Shown here: positions 59,977-64,000 of the stretch, one piece after another
How positions within the stretch are numbered: the first letter of the stretch is position 1
Layout of the letters: the number at the start of each line of letters is the position of its first letter
Source: Heterostelium multicystogenum
Taxonomy: Eukaryota > Evosea > Eumycetozoa > Acytosteliales > Acytosteliaceae
Assembly (NCBI GenBank): GCA_003667245.1
Contig: RCNN01000036.1
Coordinates: forward strand, 1-64,000
Direction of reading: 5' to 3'
DNA: 64,000 nt
Position numbers and translations under genes: made by a program
Notes under the pieces: generated by a model
Told to the model about the DNA's origin: nothing
The model's database searches: none
Seen by the model: the letters and a program-made list of their open reading frames with translations, nothing else

Positions 59977-62494
59977 ACTAATCCATTTTTGACAACTATT
60001 GAAAATAGTTTCCAAGTTTGTTGAAAACAAAACAGAGCTGAAAATAAAAAGACCTAAACACTAACAACAAGGTTTGAAGCACTTGCAAAAGCTCACGTTT
60101 GAGATTGAGATTTGCTTGTGGTGCTAAATCATTGCTCATCATATGTGACTTTTCCAAACTAATCCTCTCCCACAGGTTTTACTGATTCATCACAGAGGAA
60201 TTGAATCACCACGTGGTTACATCTAAAATGTGGATGAGTGTGTCCTATTTTTAGATGTTCATTTTTGAACCAAGTGCTCCACCAATTTAAGCAATTTTTT
60301 GCTACATCATTGCCCAACAATTGTTTTTGTTTTTTCAATGGAGTTTTTACTGAGGAAAAGTCACATCTCATTATTTTGAGCTACAGACAAATGTCAAAAT
60401 TCAAGTTTATTTTTATTGATTCACTGAAGTTTCCCCATCCTCTTGCAAGAGGGTTGGTGGGTGCAAACTTGGCTATTTATTTTTTTGATTAGATTTTGTA
60501 AGAAAAAATCACTGCACTGATATTGGTTTTGTTTTTTTGGAAGTGTTTTCAAAAACATCAACACCAACATCATCTAATGGTCCTACCAAACAATGGGTAA
60601 AACAATATAGATTAACTCACTTTCTTTTTACTGATTCCATATTACTTTTGGTGAGCTTTCTTTCTGTGGTGATGATGTTGCTGTGAGGATATATTAATTT
60701 TCAAAAATTTTCAGGCATCTTTTAAAGTTTTGTTTCTGGGTTTGATTTTGTTTCATTTACTTAACATCATTGATCAATTAATTTTTTATCACATCAACCA
60801 GTGAGCTCAATTCACACCACAATTTTGATACACGTTCTCCAACACTCTCTGTTCACCCAAAGACTAAATCTAAACCACCATAGATAAATCACAAGTATTC
60901 CAATAATAAAATAAACATACACTTTAATAATCTTACAAGATCAACCAAAAATATGATCAATATTTACTTTATAAAGAAAAAGATGAATTTGAATGACAAC
61001 TGATTAATTGGGGGTCATGGAAGTACCCCTTAAAATAGCTCAAGCCCATCAACTGATTGCATCCTCAGCAATATTGTTATAATTGGTATGTTTAAATATT
61101 TTTCTATGGTCATCAAGTTTAGACATATTGTTAGTGACCTCCAATGTGTGTCTCAGAAATGAGTGGCTTTTCTCACCATATAATGGTGGATTAAAGAATG
61201 ATATTGGCAATTGGAGCTGTGTATAGTTATGAGTGAGTGAAGATGTAAAACCTTTTTTAGAGTAGCAATTTAAATAACCATCGATACACAAGAAAACAAT
61301 TTAATAATGTTGTAATTATAAATATAACTACAACCCAATCGTGTTTTAATATTAGTATATTCAAGTTTTATAAGTTTAAAATAGATACACAAATATACTA
61401 TTCACTATATCTATGATTATTATCTGTTCTACTTTTAAACAAACACGATCTATCTTCAATAATTAAATTCAAAGTAAAACCAAAATATTCTATTCCATCA
61501 ATCAAAACGATTGTAAGTTTTTTCATTGTATAAGTATTATTGGAATATACATTATGTTTGTATCTTGCTCCACTTGTATCTATTTTTGGGATTTACATAG
61601 ATATTGAATTCTATTCAATTCCATTATAAACAACAACAACAACATTTATCATTATTCTTTTAATATTTTTAAAAGAAAGGACAATTAGATTAAGATTTAA
61701 AAATACGATGATTCAAGTAAATTAACAACTATCAATCTACAATTTCTATATCATTGATGTATTGATTAAATAAATTCCAATTAAAAGTCGTTATACTATT
61801 TTTACATGTTTCCATCCTTGTTGTTCAGTCATCAAACTCACACACACTTAAAACTCAATACCAATATTTGATCTATACTATTCACACAGTGTGTTCCACA
61901 ACCACGCTTGAAGTGATTGACTTGATTTCACTGTGTCATCAACAAACATCATCAAAAATATGAACCAGAAACACATCATTTATGTATCCTTTCTCCAAAA
62001 GGGCAAATAATCTCACTCTAATCATATATACCAATAATAACAGATCATTAAATCGACCATCCCAAGCAATCATTTTTATCTTATTTCTGGGGGTGGTGGG
62101 ACTTGGCATCTTTTGAAATAACCTATCACTTTCTAATATAGTAAATTGATTTAAATACCTTTATCAAACCCTATAGGTTAGGTGTAGAAAGGAAAAGAGA
62201 CATTTTTAAAGTTTAAAAGAAATCAATGAAATTACTTTGCCGTTAAATTTGAATACCAACAATATCAATGGTTTTGGAAATATATAACTACAACTACCTT
62301 TAGTACTAATTTATTTATTTTATAAGAGTACTATTACATTATTTTAAACAAAGATCATCTTCAACCTCTTGTTTATTTGTTAAATAATCATTACAAAATT
62401 AATTTATATTTGTAAAATTTCTTATCATTTAACATAAATTATTAGGTTTCAATACAACTAATTAATTTATATTAATATTTATCTATATTGTCAA
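59977..62494. other. long intergenic region
   Basis: About 2.5 kb, mostly AT-rich, with no recognised gene. The island 60150-60490 is less AT-rich and is open in one minus-strand frame except for a single TAG (see findings). The segment 60540-62490 holds T-runs and likely promoter sequence for the gene at 62495. No tRNA-like or repeat structure was defined. Confidence 0.45.
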
Positions 62495-64000
62495 ATGGAA
62501 GATCTTTTTGTCACATGTTTTATCTGTAGATATCAAATTTTTGTAAATGAAACCAAACCTGCACCTTACTACCTTGGTGAGGAAAACAAAAATTCCTCAA
62601 AAACTGTTTTTCTTTATCTTTACCCATTCCAGACAGTGTTCATCTTTGTTTAATTTGCAGTAATCAATTTATTAAATCAAAATTGTTACATACTCCAATA
62701 AATAGTTTAATCTTCAACTCAATAATTCCTATTCAAGCATCACCTCAATCTTCGCCACCCTCTTCACCCAACTCAAAAAATCAATCAAACTCACATTCAT
62801 CAACTTTGAGTTCCCCAACTCAAATCAATGAGAATGAAAATAACATCAATAACATAAATACTATAAATAACAACAACAACAACAGTAATACTACTCCTTC
62901 GTCCCAATTTTATCAAAATATAACAAAGAATGATGAATATATTAAAACAATCAGTCTGAAATACCTTCAAACACTTAAGGCTTCTGATTTAATTTTTATT
63001 TTGACAAGAGTTGGAGCATCGAAAAAAGGTACTAAACCCAAACTGATTGAACGTCTCCTTCGTCAAATATTTACTTTCAGTGACTCTCGCCCCAGAGCAG
63101 AACTTATGGATGTAACTTCAATGTCCACCAATGATATCATCAGCTACATGGGAAGATATAAGCTTAGCAAGATACCTCAAGATAGAGCTGTTTTAATTCC
63201 AATGTTGGTTTTTTATCATAGCCTTTTTGGTCCTGAACCCAAGTTCCACACTCCTTCCAACCAACCCTTTCAGAGTTATAATAACCATCACTATAACAAT
63301 TCTTCCAAAAGACCAGCTCCTTATATATCTCCTCCAAGATCCCCATCTCCTCCAGAGAATTTAAATATGAATCTTTATGACTTGAAATCACATCAAGACA
63401 CCAATGCACAAAAGATTAAAACTAGACCAAAGAAACAATGGGATTCATAAGGATTTAATATATAACCTATCTTCAAGTCTTCCATCCTCCCCATTATATG
63501 GAAATCAGTCAATTTATTCCCCTACTATTTCTTCTCCCATGTTACTTTCAAGTATACCATCATATCCAATTGCCACAAGTTCATCTCAAAAACCCCACAC
63601 CATCCTACACATCACCTCCAACTCCAGATTTTTTAACTCCAACTTCAATTGATCTCAACCAAAGTTACAACTATTTAAATCAACAGATCCAACCATTCCC
63701 ACAACAAACAACACAACCTATATCTCCCAATCAATCACTTTCAAATCGCGTCAATATTTTATCAAGAGGCAGTACAATCCCAAATTCACCAAATAACATT
63801 CTTTCTCCCCCATTGCCTTCTATTCCAGTTGACTATAGTTCGATAGCATTGACTCAGTATGACAATCAACCTCAACAGCAATATGATAGTTCGACAATGA
63901 CCAACAACCTATATAATTACTATCTGGTTCCAATTCAACACCATCACCCAATTCAACAAAATATACAAAGTAACCAGTCGAATCATAGTATTCAAAATGT
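62495..64000 (+). CDS. SAP-like domain protein with paired CxxC motifs, truncated by window end
   Basis: An ATG at 62495 opens MEDLFVTCFICRYQIFVNET. After a shift near 62620 the frame continues DSVHLCLICSNQFIKSKLLH. The two CxxC pairs (CFIC, CLIC) about 50 residues apart suggest a small zinc-binding module. Ser/Pro and Asn runs follow. At about 62965-63080, YLQTLKASDLIFILTRVGAS then KKGTKPKLIERLLRQIF matches the helix-extension-helix pattern of SAP nucleic-acid-binding motifs. A further helical part (DIISYMGRYKLSKIPQDRAV) precedes a Pro/Ser/Gln-rich tail that shifts frame near 63420-63460 and 63620 and runs off the window. A nuclear role is inference. In-frame upstream TTG starts are less likely than this ATG. 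Confidence 0.62.

Noticed and set aside
60238..60492. Plus-strand frame of 84 codons
   Set aside because: The minus-strand frame over the same island has the better composition. The plus frame starts inside and shows Phe/Leu bias from T-runs.
1..64000. tRNA, rRNA, CRISPR array, transposase or reverse transcriptase
   Set aside because: I looked for T-arm-like motifs, regular spaced repeats and polymerase or integrase motifs and saw none. A tRNAscan or RepeatMasker run would be decisive.

Overview
This window looks like nuclear DNA from a dictyostelid social amoeba. Spacers are very AT-rich and coding DNA is clearly richer in G+C. Introns are short (mostly 57-110 nt) and AT-rich, with GTAAGT/GTATGT donors. 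Proteins carry Asn, Gln, Ser and Thr runs. The gene set (EB1, NSF, DmX-like/Rav1, OSBP, Clu-domain and villin-headpiece proteins, a Tgr-like IPT/TIG membrane protein) fits Dictyostelia. Coding G+C seems higher than in D. discoideum, so a species outside the D. discoideum group is possible; this is inference.

Almost every long gene is split between frames by apparent one-base shifts, often next to homopolymers. The clearest is one extra A in the catalytic acid/base motif of the beta-galactosidase gene (56076-56080). I treat most shifts as sequence or assembly error and give each gene as one span.

Layout. 1-3111: gene-free, CAA-rich leader. 3112-5290: Ser/Asn-rich protein. 6249-8682: MscS-type channel. 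9413-10512: sucrase/ferredoxin-like protein. On the minus strand: a small unrecognised gene (11006-11389), a dienelactone hydrolase (11621-12395) and EB1 (12877-14160). 14773-15237: coiled-coil protein. 16422-19690: protein with a Rel-homology-like N-terminal domain, an IPT/TIG domain and ankyrin repeats. 21157-22122: disordered Gln/Asn-rich candidate. 22793-30505: very large DmX-like/Rav1 WD-repeat protein. 31335-33393: broken Tgr-like IPT/TIG membrane protein. 33712-34524: charged hypothetical. On the minus strand: glycerate kinase, a leucine-rich-repeat protein and an Asn/Thr-rich fragment (34658-37805). 38125-44263: one giant gene with Clu, TPR-like, LRR, coiled-coil and villin-headpiece parts. 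44783-47432: mitochondrial m-AAA protease. 49998-51458: oxysterol-binding protein. 52783-54389: CDK-like kinase. 54485-56671, minus: GH35 beta-galactosidase. 57606-59976: NSF. 62495-64000: protein with paired CxxC motifs and a SAP-like motif, cut by the window edge.

There is no operon logic, and neighbours are mostly functionally unrelated. Shared themes are membrane traffic and acidification (NSF, Rav1-like, OSBP), mitochondrial function (m-AAA, Clu) and the cytoskeleton (EB1, villin headpiece). The two observations most worth following are the Rel-like/IPT/ankyrin protein and the Clu-LRR-villin-headpiece fusion. I saw no rRNA, tRNA, CRISPR array or recognisable transposon.
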